Assembly (NCBI RefSeq): GCF_026672275.1
Contig: NZ_JANQCD010000005.1
Location: 62,001-126,000, forward strand
Origin: Marinifilum sp. D737
GTDB taxonomy: Bacteria; Bacteroidota; Bacteroidia; Bacteroidales; Marinifilaceae
Reading direction: 5' to 3'
DNA: 64,000 nucleotides
Numbering within the stretch: position 1 is the first letter of the stretch; each line of letters begins with the position of its first letter. Shown one piece after another: positions 16,313-24,908 of the stretch. Made by a program: the position numbers and the translations under genes. The notes beneath the pieces were generated by a model. It worked only from the letters and a program-made list of their open reading frames with translations, did not search any database and was not told the DNA's origin.

Positions 16313-17383
16313 TTATTCCCAACGGATGTTGTCCAGGTAATACTTGTCTGTTGCACCTCCGTCATTTTTCCCTGCATTGAAGAAGAGAACCACTTTGTTA
16401 TGGTTTTCATTTGCCTGAGAGCTAAAATCAACGGTATACTCAACCCATTCTCCGGTTGTGGTAATATCCATCCAGATTTCATGGGCAGCAGAGGTTCCAC
16501 CTTCCAGTTTGGCAAGGAATTGAACTGCCTTGTCGGAGTGAATCATCAGTTTCAATTTGTTCTTGGTAGAAAGGTCAATGGCTTTTCCATAGTCAACCAA
16601 AAGGAAATCCCAGGCATTTGTTCCGTCATCGTTAAACTCACCAATTTTCTCGCTTTGGTTGATTCCTGATTTGTATAGGTTGTCTATTCCAGCCTCCAGT
16701 TTTCCTGTGAACGTATAGTTGTGCTGACATTCAAAATCAGAGATGATGCTCATGTCTTTTTCTACACCTTCACATGGGTCCACAACTATAGGGAAGTCAT
16801 TTTCAACAAATCGAATGTCATCAATTAGATAGATTTCTTCGCTAGCACCATTATCAGAGCCTGCGTTAAAGAAAAGAACCAGTTTGGTGTTGCCCATGTC
16901 AATGGCTTCTCTAAAGTTAAAGGAACACTCTACCCACTCATTGATTTTTTCAATCTGAAAGTCTTGTTCTACTGTTAAACTTCCGCCTTCCAATTTGGCA
17001 ATCAGGCTTCCTGCTTTGGGAGCAAAAACTTTTATTTTAAGTTGGCTTCGTTCTGTAAGGTTGTATGCAGTACCAAAGTCTACTAAGAGGTTGTCCCATG
17101 CCTGGCTTCCATCATCTATGAATTTACCAACCTTATCAGAATTGTTGATGCCAGATTTGTTGGTGTTGTCAATAGCAGGAGCCTGAGTCTCCTTTGTTGC
17201 ATCTGCACCTATAAAAAAGTTTTGCTGACATTCGAAATCAGAAATAATACTCTCGTCTTTTACTATGTCTGCACAAGGTTCAACAGGTTCAATTATTTCC
17301 TCTTCATCAGAAGAACTGCATGCTATTGTAAATGTGGAAAATATTGCAATAATTAAGCTTAATTGTCTCGTTTTTAAAATCAT
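16313..17383 (-). CDS. Two-module surface lipoprotein, probable glycan-binding protein
   Basis: This 356-residue lipoprotein (lipobox-like FTIACSSSDEEE) has two homologous modules of about 155 residues. Each opens with a D/E-PC segment and SIISDFECQ, continues with KSGIN..SEK-type and AWD.LLVD(F/Y)G segments, and ends with VVLFFNAG and a YLID/YLDNIR strand. This beta-sandwich-like pattern resembles carbohydrate-binding domains often found with glucanases. There are no catalytic motifs. Its place between GH144 and GH3 genes suggests a surface glycan-binding protein that delivers polymer to SusCD. The duplication could give avidity. It is not assigned to a numbered CBM family. Confidence 0.75.
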   Translation of the reverse strand: MILKTRQLSLIIAIFSTFTIACSSSDEEEIIEPVEPCADIVKDESIISDFECQQNFFIGADATKETQAPAIDNTNKSGINNSDKVGKFIDDGSQAWDNLLVDFGTAYNLTERSQLKIKVFAPKAGSLIAKLEGGSLTVEQDFQIEKINEWVECSFNFREAIDMGNTKLVLFFNAGSDNGASEEIYLIDDIRFVENDFPIVVDPCEGVEKDMSIISDFECQHNYTFTGKLEAGIDNLYKSGINQSEKIGEFNDDGTNAWDFLLVDYGKAIDLSTKNKLKLMIHSDKAVQFLAKLEGGTSAAHEIWMDITTTGEWVEYTVDFSSQANENHNKVVLFFNAGKNDGGATDKYYLDNIRWE

Positions 17384-17424
17384 AAGTCAAAATTTTAGGT
17401 TTTGAATTGGGTTAGGGAATCCCT

Positions 17425-17449
17425 GGACAAGAGCATTAAGCTCTTGTCC
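17425..17449 (-). promoter_or_regulatory. Intercistronic hairpin between GH144 and the two-module lipoprotein
   Basis: GGACAAGAGC pairs perfectly with GCTCTTGTCC around a 5-base loop; there is no T-run. Confidence 0.7.
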
Positions 17450-17478
17450 TAAGGAATATACTAACTAATTGAATTGTG

Positions 17479-18807
17479 TTATTTTGTTAGGCTAAGGCCT
17501 GCTTTATCCAAGGCTATACTTATTTCAGGGGTTTTCATAAAAGTATCCCATATGATACCGGAACGGTAATTTTCTATCATTACAACAATTGGTCCCTGAT
17601 CAATGGCCAGGTGTGATTTGGCCACCCATCCTTTACTAATGTTGAATGCATCTTTGAAGCCATACTGACCAAAAAGATTGTATTCATCCATTTTTTCATA
17701 GAAGAACCTCATGGCATCCAGAGTATATTCAGGTGTATAAACAATAGACGAGATGGCTGCAGTAGGGGTGATGGTTCCATTGTCATTATTTGGAGCATGT
17801 GCCATATAACCACCAGGAGTGTCACTTGCGGTTAATCCCCAGCAATTCTCTCCATAATAACTGTAAGTGCTGTGATTACTGATACACCACTGACGGTTCA
17901 AAAGTGTCTGCTTTTTATTTCTTTCAAAGTAAGACGAATAGCCGGCCAATGACATGTGTTGATCCGTGATGTGAGGAGTTAATCCCAAATACGAATAATG
18001 TGTAAAGAATAGAGGTCCTCCATAATCATTACGTTTTGTTGGATCTAATTCTCTAACGTAGTTGTTTCCAATCCATCCTTTTTCATAAACACTTTTGTCT
18101 ATTGGATGAGTAGGTGATGCCAAAGCCAGGATATAAGCAATGTGAGTTTCGTTAAATGAACGCAAAGGGAGGTTCATTTCAAAATGATAGTTAGGAGACC
18201 AATGCCATAGCAGGTATTCTCCCGATTGGGCAAACCAATCCCACTCAACGCCTTCCCACAGTCGGGTAATGGTTGCTCTAAGCTTTTGTTCCTTTTCGGT
18301 TTCTGCATCAAAATACTCTCTGGCAGTCAACATTCCCTGTACCAGGAAGGCTGTTTCTACAAGATCAGCACCATTATCTCTTGGTGAGAAAGGTATGGTT
18401 TCTCCTGTTGTACCACTTAACCAATGAGACCATGCACCATGATAACGAGTCGCTTTATTCTCCAGGAAATCTGTTATTTTGATTAGGCGATCTACAGCTT
18501 GCTGGCGGGTGATATAGTTACGTTCAACACCTGCAACGATAGCCATGATCCCAAAACCGCTTCCTCCGCTTGTTACCGTGTCAGGTTTCTCGTTACTACG
18601 TTCACGAGCCAATCCGGAAATCGGGTGTCCGAAATCCCAAAAGTAGGCAAAGGTTTTCTCTTGAACGATGTCGATAAGTTCTTCATCGGTAAGCTTAGCT
18701 TCAGGCTCTACTTCTTTATCAGGATAAATTTCATCAGAGCTACTGCTCGAACAGCCAATGATCAGGCAAAGTGAGAGTAATAGGTATATTTTGATTAAAT
18801 GTGACAT
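17479..18807 (-). CDS. GH144-type (glycoamylase-fold) beta-1,2-glucanase lipoprotein
   Basis: This 442-residue lipoprotein (LCLIIGCSSSSSD) belongs to the glycoamylase family (PF10091, largely CAZy GH144), an (alpha/alpha)6-barrel. Motifs shared with the paralogue at 29770-31140 are KTFAYFWDF, LVETAFLVQGML, WHWSPNYHF, FNETHIAYILA, FFTHYSYLGL, WGLTASD and AIDQGPIVVMIENYRSG. Characterised bacterial members are endo-beta-1,2-glucanases or sophorose-releasing exo-enzymes. The lipid anchor suggests outer-membrane attachment. It follows SusD in the operon, with a 10-bp-stem hairpin between them. The fold assignment is firm; the exact linkage and endo/exo mode are inference. Confidence 0.85.
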   Translation of the reverse strand: MSHLIKIYLLLSLCLIIGCSSSSSDEIYPDKEVEPEAKLTDEELIDIVQEKTFAYFWDFGHPISGLARERSNEKPDTVTSGGSGFGIMAIVAGVERNYITRQQAVDRLIKITDFLENKATRYHGAWSHWLSGTTGETIPFSPRDNGADLVETAFLVQGMLTAREYFDAETEKEQKLRATITRLWEGVEWDWFAQSGEYLLWHWSPNYHFEMNLPLRSFNETHIAYILALASPTHPIDKSVYEKGWIGNNYVRELDPTKRNDYGGPLFFTHYSYLGLTPHITDQHMSLAGYSSYFERNKKQTLLNRQWCISNHSTYSYYGENCWGLTASDTPGGYMAHAPNNDNGTITPTAAISSIVYTPEYTLDAMRFFYEKMDEYNLFGQYGFKDAFNISKGWVAKSHLAIDQGPIVVMIENYRSGIIWDTFMKTPEISIALDKAGLSLTK

Positions 18808-18834
18808 TGCTTATTTGTTTTAATAGGTAGTTGT

Positions 18835-18860
18835 CTGCAGGAGCTTTAAGGCTCCTGCAG
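18835..18860 (-). promoter_or_regulatory. Intercistronic hairpin between SusD and GH144
   Basis: CTGCAGGAGC pairs perfectly with GCTCCTGCAG around a 6-base loop, 16 bp after the susD-like stop. It is the first of four such hairpins reading down the operon. Confidence 0.75.
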
Positions 18861-18876
18861 AATTTGACCATGAAAT

Positions 18877-20349
18877 TTAGTAACCGTTGTTTTGCTTTAG
18901 CATTCCTTCACTTAATTCTATCTGACGTTGAGGAATTGGGAACACTTCGTGCTTTCCATCTACAAAGTTTTTACCGTGGGCACGCAGGACTTCACCAGCT
19001 CTTCCCTGGCGAACCAAATCGAAGAAACGATCATGTTCCATCCCTAATTCCACTCTTCGCTCGTGCCAGATTTTATTTTTTAGATCATCACCAGTTGCAT
19101 TAGGTAATCCCACTCTTGAACGAACTTTGTTCAAAGACTGTAAAGCCTGACTTGCTTGCCCCAATTCGTTAGCAGCTTCAGCATTAATTAGAAGAACTTC
19201 GGCGTAGCGGAAAATTCGAAGGTTTTTACTGGTTTCCCAATCATTCCCATTGAATGTTTCCTGAGTTTTACTGAAGTAAGCTTTTTCATTGTAACGAGGG
19301 TTTGGTGTTTCTGAGTTGATAACCACTCCATCCCACATGGTTTCAGCAGGGAAAATGATGGTTGCCTCTTTTCTGGGATCTCCGTCTTCATATGCTTTTT
19401 CCAATGATTCAGAAGGAGTGTTGAATCCCCATCCTAGTTGACCACGAACACCCTGACAAACTGCATAGCCCTGAATTCCTTTGTTTGGGTTTGTTCCAGA
19501 AGCCTGCACTTCAAAAATCGACTCTGTACTGTTTTCACCGGACTCTCTCCAGATGGTTGCATAATCGCTTACCAAAGCATATTCTCCTGATTGCATCACT
19601 TCATTGGTTAAGCGTAGTGCTTCACTCCAGTTTTTCTGATACATGTATACTTTTGCAAGGAAGGTTTTTGCAGCTCCTTTGGTAGCACGTCCTAAATCGT
19701 CCATGCTCATTTGGCTTCTTTCCTGAAGATGTGTTACTCCAAATTGCAAATCGGAAATAATCAGCTCATAAATTTCTTCTTTGCTTGCTCTGGTTCTTCC
19801 ATTAGCAAGATCCTCTGGATTACCTGCATCAGGTAGCTTGTCAATTTTAGGAACACCACCAAAACATCTTACAAGTGTCCAATAATAGTATGCTCTTAAA
19901 AATCTTGCTTCACCTTCCAGTCGATTTCTTAAGTTTTCATCGATTTCCAGGTTTGGGATTACATTAAGCGCTTGATTTGCGAAAGAAATACCTCTGTAAT
20001 TAGATCCCCAAATTTCATTAAATGAGATGCTGGAAGCTGTGAAATTAAAATCGTCCAATTCATGTTTGTCTCCACCGGTATCGCCAGGATCACTCCCTTT
20101 ATCGGCATCATCAGAGGTAATACTTGAAACTCCAATCCATGAAAATGTGTGTTGGTCCCAATTCTGTAAATTGCTGTATACGGCATTTACAAGTTCGGTA
20201 GCTGTATTTTCTGAACTTGAGAAATAATCTTCAGGAGTTTGATTTACCTGTGGATCTATCTCAAGAAATTCATCGCTGCACGCTGCGGTCATTAGTAACA
20301 AAATGCTCAGTAGGCATGCAATGGTTATATCTAAAATTTTGTTGTTCAT
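18877..20349 (-). CDS. SusD/RagB-like nutrient-binding lipoprotein
   Basis: This 490-residue lipoprotein (LLLMTAACSDEFLEI) forms the extracellular lid of a SusCD importer. Family features are FLEIDPQVNQTPEDYF at the start, repeated TPR-like helices (EARFLRAYYYWTLVR, AAKTFLAKVYMYQ), RYAEVLLINAEAANELG and the C-terminal LNKVRSRVGL and PIPQRQIEL segments. It lies 39 bp downstream of the SusC gene. No hairpin separates the two, unlike the enzyme genes that follow. Confidence 0.96.
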   Translation of the reverse strand: MNNKILDITIACLLSILLLMTAACSDEFLEIDPQVNQTPEDYFSSSENTATELVNAVYSNLQNWDQHTFSWIGVSSITSDDADKGSDPGDTGGDKHELDDFNFTASSISFNEIWGSNYRGISFANQALNVIPNLEIDENLRNRLEGEARFLRAYYYWTLVRCFGGVPKIDKLPDAGNPEDLANGRTRASKEEIYELIISDLQFGVTHLQERSQMSMDDLGRATKGAAKTFLAKVYMYQKNWSEALRLTNEVMQSGEYALVSDYATIWRESGENSTESIFEVQASGTNPNKGIQGYAVCQGVRGQLGWGFNTPSESLEKAYEDGDPRKEATIIFPAETMWDGVVINSETPNPRYNEKAYFSKTQETFNGNDWETSKNLRIFRYAEVLLINAEAANELGQASQALQSLNKVRSRVGLPNATGDDLKNKIWHERRVELGMEHDRFFDLVRQGRAGEVLRAHGKNFVDGKHEVFPIPQRQIELSEGMLKQNNGY

Positions 20350-20388
20350 TTTTTTTTAGTTTTTCAATGGTTTGACCTTTGTGTCGCA

Positions 20389-23355
20389 TTAAAATGTAAC
20401 ATTAACTCCAAACAGATAAGTAGCTGCAGTTGGATAAGCATTTAGCTCGATACCAGCATCAAGTGCTCCTCCTGGCAATTCAGGAGTATAACCACTGTAC
20501 TTCTGCCAGATCACCGGATTTGTTGCACTCATGTAACATCTCACATTTTTAATTCCTACCGAGTTAACCCATGATTTAGGTAAGGTGTAACCTAGTGTGA
20601 TATTGTTGATTTTGAAATATGAACCAGACTCAACATAGTAAGATGAAGCAATAGGAACACCATTGGAAGCTCTCGGAGTTGTGTTGGATGGATTATCAAC
20701 AGTCCATCTGTTAGCTAAGGATGCTTCTATATTTTCGTTCCCCCATCTTTGGGCTTTTTTTCCGTTGTAAACCTTGTTTCCTGAATTTCCATAGAAATCG
20801 ATTTGAAAATCGAAGTTCTTGTAATTGACCCCGGCATTGAAACCATAATATAGTTTAGGCTGATATGACCCCATGTAAACACGGTCATCATCATTTAAAA
20901 CACCGTCGTTGTTAGTGTCTTTGTATCGGAAATCACCTGGTTTTGCATCAGGTTGAATTTTACCACCATCTTTGTTTACGTATGCATCAACATCGCTTTG
21001 CGACTGGAATATTCCATCGGTTTGGTACACCCAGAAACTACCAATTTCTTCACCTTCTTCGGTTCTGGTTGTTACCTGTCCGTTTCCTAAGCCTCCTGCA
21101 ACAATAGGAAGACCGCTGGCAACATTTTCAATGGTATTTTTGTTGTGTGTAAGGTTTACTCCAAAAGTGAAAGTAAGATCTTCATTTACTTTTTCTCTCC
21201 AGTTTACTGATAATTCGAAACCTTCGTTACGGATGTCAGCCATATTGGTCAAGTAGCTGTTAGCTCCGAAAATCTGATCCAAAGGAGCATCGATTAAAGC
21301 ATCAGAAGTTAATTTGTTGTAGTAATCCAACTCACCAGTAATCTTATTGAAGAATGAGAACTCCAATCCAAGGTCATATTCAGTGGTAACCTCCCATTTC
21401 AATCCAAGGTCTTTGATTCCTTCTATTGTAGTACCATTAACTACGGTTTGAGTTGCCCCAAAAACATACTGTTTGGTAGCCATTGTGTAAAGAAATGCAT
21501 TGGATCCGATGTTGTCATTTCCAAGCTTACCCCAGCTGGCTCTTAGCTTTAAATTATCCAACCAGCTAATGTCCTGCATGAAATTCTCTTCTGAAATTCT
21601 CCAACCTAAACCTACAGAAGGAGAATTTCCCCAACGTTGTTTTTTAGAGATTTTTGAAGAACCATCACGACGCATGGTAGCAGTCAGCAAATATTTATTA
21701 TCATAGGCATAGTTGAAACGACCGATGTATGAGTTTCTGGTATACTTATCACCTCCGTTTCCGTTGGTTGCAGAGGTAACATCTCCTGCATCCAGATACC
21801 AGTATTGAGTTTGTTCCGGAACATCTTGTCTAGATCCACCTAACCAACTGGTCTCGGTTTTTTCTGCAGTGGTTCCTGCCATTAGTTTAAAATCGTGCTT
21901 GTCACCCAATTTGAATTCATAGGTAAGGATATTATCCCAAATCCAGGTTGAATATTCGCCTCGACCAGCAGAAAGTGATGAATGCTCACTTTTTTGGTTA
22001 GGAGATACTTCGTACTTAGGAGTATAGCTTCTATCCTTTGAGTAAGATGCATCAACACTAAATGTAGATTTGAAGCTTAAGTTTTTCATCAGTTCCAGCT
22101 CAGCAAACAAGGATCCTTGAATACGGGTTCCCCAATTGCGGCTATTGTTGTAATGAAGGGTGGCTGCCGGGTTGGCTACATTGTTTTTGATTGTGTATCC
22201 AAAGTCGCCATTTTCATCTTTAACAGGAACTGTTGGTGACTGACGATAAGCATCGGTAAATGTTCCAAAAGGAGCATTATTTGATTTGTATCGGCTAATG
22301 CTAAGGTTATTTCCCAGCTTGATTTTATCAGTAACCTGGTAAGTATTATTCAATCGCATTGATAGCCTGCTGTAATCATTTGTTTTCAGGATTCCCTGAT
22401 CCTCCATATATCCCAGAGAGAAGAAGTAAGTGTTTTTTTCACCTCCTCCGTTAACCGACAGGTTGTGCTCTTGAGTGAATGCCTCTCGAGTAATGGCATC
22501 CAACCAGTTTGTGTTGTATTTGATTTTAGATAAATCGTAAGGTGCTTCCTGGTTGTCGTAAGCTGCAGCTTCGTTTGAATATTCAGCGAATAGCTTGCTG
22601 TTAGCCATCTCAACCTCGTTAATGATTTTGTGTACCCCAACTTTAGAGCTAAAGTTCACTTCCATTTTACCTTTAGATCCGGATTTTGTTGTGATAAGAA
22701 TCACACCATTTGCGGCTCTTACACCATAAATAGCAGCTGAAGAAGCATCTTTAAGGATGTCCACGGAAACAATATCTTCCTGATTGATGTTTCGTACATC
22801 ACCGGTTACAATCCCGTCAACCACGTATAATGGGTCTACACCGGCTTTCATACTACCAATTCCACGGATACGTACCATTGGAGCTGAACCAGGAGCACTT
22901 GAGTTGACAATTTGTACCCCGGCTAATTTCCCTTGTATCGATTGCATAGGAGAAAGAGAACTAACATTTTTTAGTTCATCTCCTTTTACTCCAACGATAG
23001 ATCCGGTGATGTCCTTTTTGGTTTGTACCCCGTATCCAACAACCATGACTTCTTCAAGTCCTGTTGTGGAAGCTTCCAGTATTACGTCGAGTTTAGCCTG
23101 GTTGTTTACAGCAACCTCCTTGCTGATCATACCAACGAAGCTGAAAATTAAGTTTGCATTAGGAGCAACAGAAATGGTGTAGTTGCCATCAATATCGGTT
23201 GTTGTTCCTGTCGTAGTACCTTTTACGACAATACTTACACCAGGTATTCCCATTTCATAATCCTGGGATGTTACTTTTCCTGTTACTGTAAGGTTTTGTG
23301 CCCAGATGGCGCTAGAAAACAGCGTCATAAGGATGATGAGAAGATTTTTTTTCAT
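20389..23355 (-). CDS. SusC-like TonB-dependent outer-membrane transporter
   Basis: This 988-residue transporter has a signal peptide, an N-terminal carboxypeptidase-regulatory-like domain (TGKVTSQDYEMGIPGVSIVV), a TonB-box-like VMVVGYG, the plug (LKNVSSLSPMQSIQGKLAGVQ, DILKDASSAAIYG) and a 22-strand barrel ending in YLFGVNVTF. It imports oligosaccharides captured by SusD using TonB energy. Gene order and tight spacing mark it as the core of the PUL operon. The substrate is inferred from the GH144/GH3 neighbours. Confidence 0.96.
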   Translation of the reverse strand: MKKNLLIILMTLFSSAIWAQNLTVTGKVTSQDYEMGIPGVSIVVKGTTTGTTTDIDGNYTISVAPNANLIFSFVGMISKEVAVNNQAKLDVILEASTTGLEEVMVVGYGVQTKKDITGSIVGVKGDELKNVSSLSPMQSIQGKLAGVQIVNSSAPGSAPMVRIRGIGSMKAGVDPLYVVDGIVTGDVRNINQEDIVSVDILKDASSAAIYGVRAANGVILITTKSGSKGKMEVNFSSKVGVHKIINEVEMANSKLFAEYSNEAAAYDNQEAPYDLSKIKYNTNWLDAITREAFTQEHNLSVNGGGEKNTYFFSLGYMEDQGILKTNDYSRLSMRLNNTYQVTDKIKLGNNLSISRYKSNNAPFGTFTDAYRQSPTVPVKDENGDFGYTIKNNVANPAATLHYNNSRNWGTRIQGSLFAELELMKNLSFKSTFSVDASYSKDRSYTPKYEVSPNQKSEHSSLSAGRGEYSTWIWDNILTYEFKLGDKHDFKLMAGTTAEKTETSWLGGSRQDVPEQTQYWYLDAGDVTSATNGNGGDKYTRNSYIGRFNYAYDNKYLLTATMRRDGSSKISKKQRWGNSPSVGLGWRISEENFMQDISWLDNLKLRASWGKLGNDNIGSNAFLYTMATKQYVFGATQTVVNGTTIEGIKDLGLKWEVTTEYDLGLEFSFFNKITGELDYYNKLTSDALIDAPLDQIFGANSYLTNMADIRNEGFELSVNWREKVNEDLTFTFGVNLTHNKNTIENVASGLPIVAGGLGNGQVTTRTEEGEEIGSFWVYQTDGIFQSQSDVDAYVNKDGGKIQPDAKPGDFRYKDTNNDGVLNDDDRVYMGSYQPKLYYGFNAGVNYKNFDFQIDFYGNSGNKVYNGKKAQRWGNENIEASLANRWTVDNPSNTTPRASNGVPIASSYYVESGSYFKINNITLGYTLPKSWVNSVGIKNVRCYMSATNPVIWQKYSGYTPELPGGALDAGIELNAYPTAATYLFGVNVTF

Positions 23356-23404
23356 TAGGAATTGTTATTTAGTTTGGTTATACTCTAACTGATTCGTTTT
23401 TGTT

Positions 23405-24271
23405 TTAAATGTATAAGGTAATTGGGCTTTCAATTTGAGCGGCCACATCAATCACGTTTACATCTAACTTGGTTTTGGTTATATCCATTTTGATTTCGAA
23501 AGTGTATTTGTGATTGGCAGTCAGTTCAGCGGTTGAAAAAGTTTTATTAATCGTAGGAAGTACGCCTTCAGCATCAACCAAATTGACAACTACCGTGTAA
23601 GTGTCAGTTCCATAATCAGCGATGGTGGTTGCCGGAGGAGTTGTCATTTTCAGATCAGCAATAAAATGTCCTGTGCGAGTTTCTGCAGGAGTATATTTCA
23701 GGTGTTTATCAGCCCATGATGCTTTTACCTCAGCTTCAATTGTTTCATAGCCTGCAGGAATTCCCGCATCACCAGCCTGAATAAAATCAACGTCAATCAA
23801 AACTGTTGTTTGTAGAATAGCAAAAGATAGAGTTGTTACACTGTTTTGTGTAACTGTGAAAGGATTGTAAACACCTTTATAGAAGGGAGTATCCCATCCG
23901 GCACCTCTATAGTCAGAGTTGCCATCTCCATCGATAACTCCAATCCATCCAGAGTCAATGGTAAGATTAAAGTTGTCTCCTGCTGGCATTAAAATTCCTT
24001 CAGCAGGAAAAGTTCCTAGTTTATACGAGCTGTTGTTGTAGTCAGTACCTGTAATAAAGACTCCAAAATCATTGGTTTCCATTCCATACACAGTACTAGC
24101 TTTTGTAGCATTAGATTCTGGTACAACATCCATGGAAACCTGAGGAGTGATTTGTAATGTTCCTGTTGCACTTTCTTCTGTCATGTCATGTTCCGAGCAA
24201 GACGAGAATAGTAAAATAGAAGCTGTAAAAAGACTTGCTATTAATTTACGGGTTTGTGGTAAGGTTTGCAT
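23405..24271 (-). CDS. DUF4493-like surface lipoprotein, first gene of the PUL operon
   Basis: This 288-residue lipoprotein (lipobox LLFSSCSEHD) has the pattern of DUF4493-type proteins: GTLQITPQVSMD near the start, DFGVFITGTDY, a proline-containing WDTPFYKGVYNPFTV and then a beta region ending in MDITKTKLDVNVIDV. Its function is unknown; the family is often found with surface glycan systems. Placement 49 bp upstream of SusC makes it the operon leader, so it may be a surface glycan-binding or adhesive component. The upstream region carries the conserved block shared with the gene at 24909-26249. Confidence 0.6.
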   Translation of the reverse strand: MQTLPQTRKLIASLFTASILLFSSCSEHDMTEESATGTLQITPQVSMDVVPESNATKASTVYGMETNDFGVFITGTDYNNSSYKLGTFPAEGILMPAGDNFNLTIDSGWIGVIDGDGNSDYRGAGWDTPFYKGVYNPFTVTQNSVTTLSFAILQTTVLIDVDFIQAGDAGIPAGYETIEAEVKASWADKHLKYTPAETRTGHFIADLKMTTPPATTIADYGTDTYTVVVNLVDAEGVLPTINKTFSTAELTANHKYTFEIKMDITKTKLDVNVIDVAAQIESPITLYI

Positions 24272-24366
24272 AAATCAAAAATTTTAGTTGAAATAAATAA
24301 TGGGTTAATTCGATTCGTTGCTTTGTTTTTACAGCAACAAATATTGGAGGAATAGAAGGTGAAAAA

Positions 24367-24535
24367 AAAAAAACGACCCAAACTTGAGCCAAACAGCTTT
24401 TAAGTGGGGTGTATTGTGGTTGATAAAGGCTTGTGAAATAGGGCGGTTGTGTGTTGGTGGCGATTCGTGAAAAATGTGTGTAAAATCACCGATGTTGTGG
24501 TAATGTTGTAGGGTGTTTTTTAGTTTAAAACCTTT
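24367..24535 (-). promoter_or_regulatory. PUL operon upstream region A with two conserved blocks
   Basis: Read on the minus strand, the proximal block contains GGCTCAAGTTTGGGTCG followed by a T-run of about 12. The distal block, about 100 bp further upstream (24485-24535), reads AAAAGGTTTTAAACT then CACCCTACAACATTACC. Both blocks and their spacing recur upstream of the gene starting at 26249 (region B, 26429-26600). They probably hold the promoter and regulator binding site. No perfect TAnnTTTG is seen between the proximal block and the start codon; CCAATATTTG is the closest. Confidence 0.5.
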
Positions 24536-24764
24536 TCGATCGCTGTTTTTATCGTGAAGGAAGAAATAGAAAGGCGGCAGTGTTTTACAGAATTATTTGT
24601 GGCAATCAGAATAGATGCTTCCATTATTTCCTGCTTTTTGAAATGTCCAAATTCGACTTTTACAGGTGTAAGGAGAGAGGCTAAGTAAATAGAGGTTGAG
24701 AGAGGAACCGACATAGAGGTTTTCTACTGTCATAAATAAATGACTCCTCTGGTTTTGCTATATG
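24536..24764. other. Spacer upstream of region A, no convincing gene
   Basis: A minus-strand 64-codon frame (24520-24714) overlaps the conserved distal block, has no recognisable features and is probably spurious. Nothing else is supported here. Confidence 0.4.
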
Positions 24765-24806
24765 AAATCAGATTGTAGCAATACTTTCGCTACAATCTGA
24801 TTTTTT
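24765..24806. terminator. Perfect 15-bp-stem hairpin with T-run on the plus strand
   Basis: AAATCAGATTGTAGC pairs perfectly with GCTACAATCTGATTT around a 9-base loop, then TTT. It lies about 100 bp downstream of the minus-strand gene ending at 24909, so it probably ends that transcript. The T-run, however, is better on the plus strand, where no gene precedes it. Confidence 0.7.
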
Positions 24807-24908
24807 CTATTGTATTTAGAATATCTCAAATGGCAGATTATCTCTGCTAAAAAATGTATATCTGCCCTTTTTGATTCTAAATAATTGTTCTTTGGGTTAG
24901 AAGCCTTG

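Noticed and set aside
16225-16515. 96-codon minus-strand frame between GH3 and the two-module lipoprotein
   Set aside because: It overlaps the 3' end of the lipoprotein gene in another frame and spans the intercistronic hairpin; it is a shadow.
24520-24714. 64-codon minus-strand frame
   Set aside because: It overlaps the conserved upstream block, has no recognisable features and its composition does not look coding.
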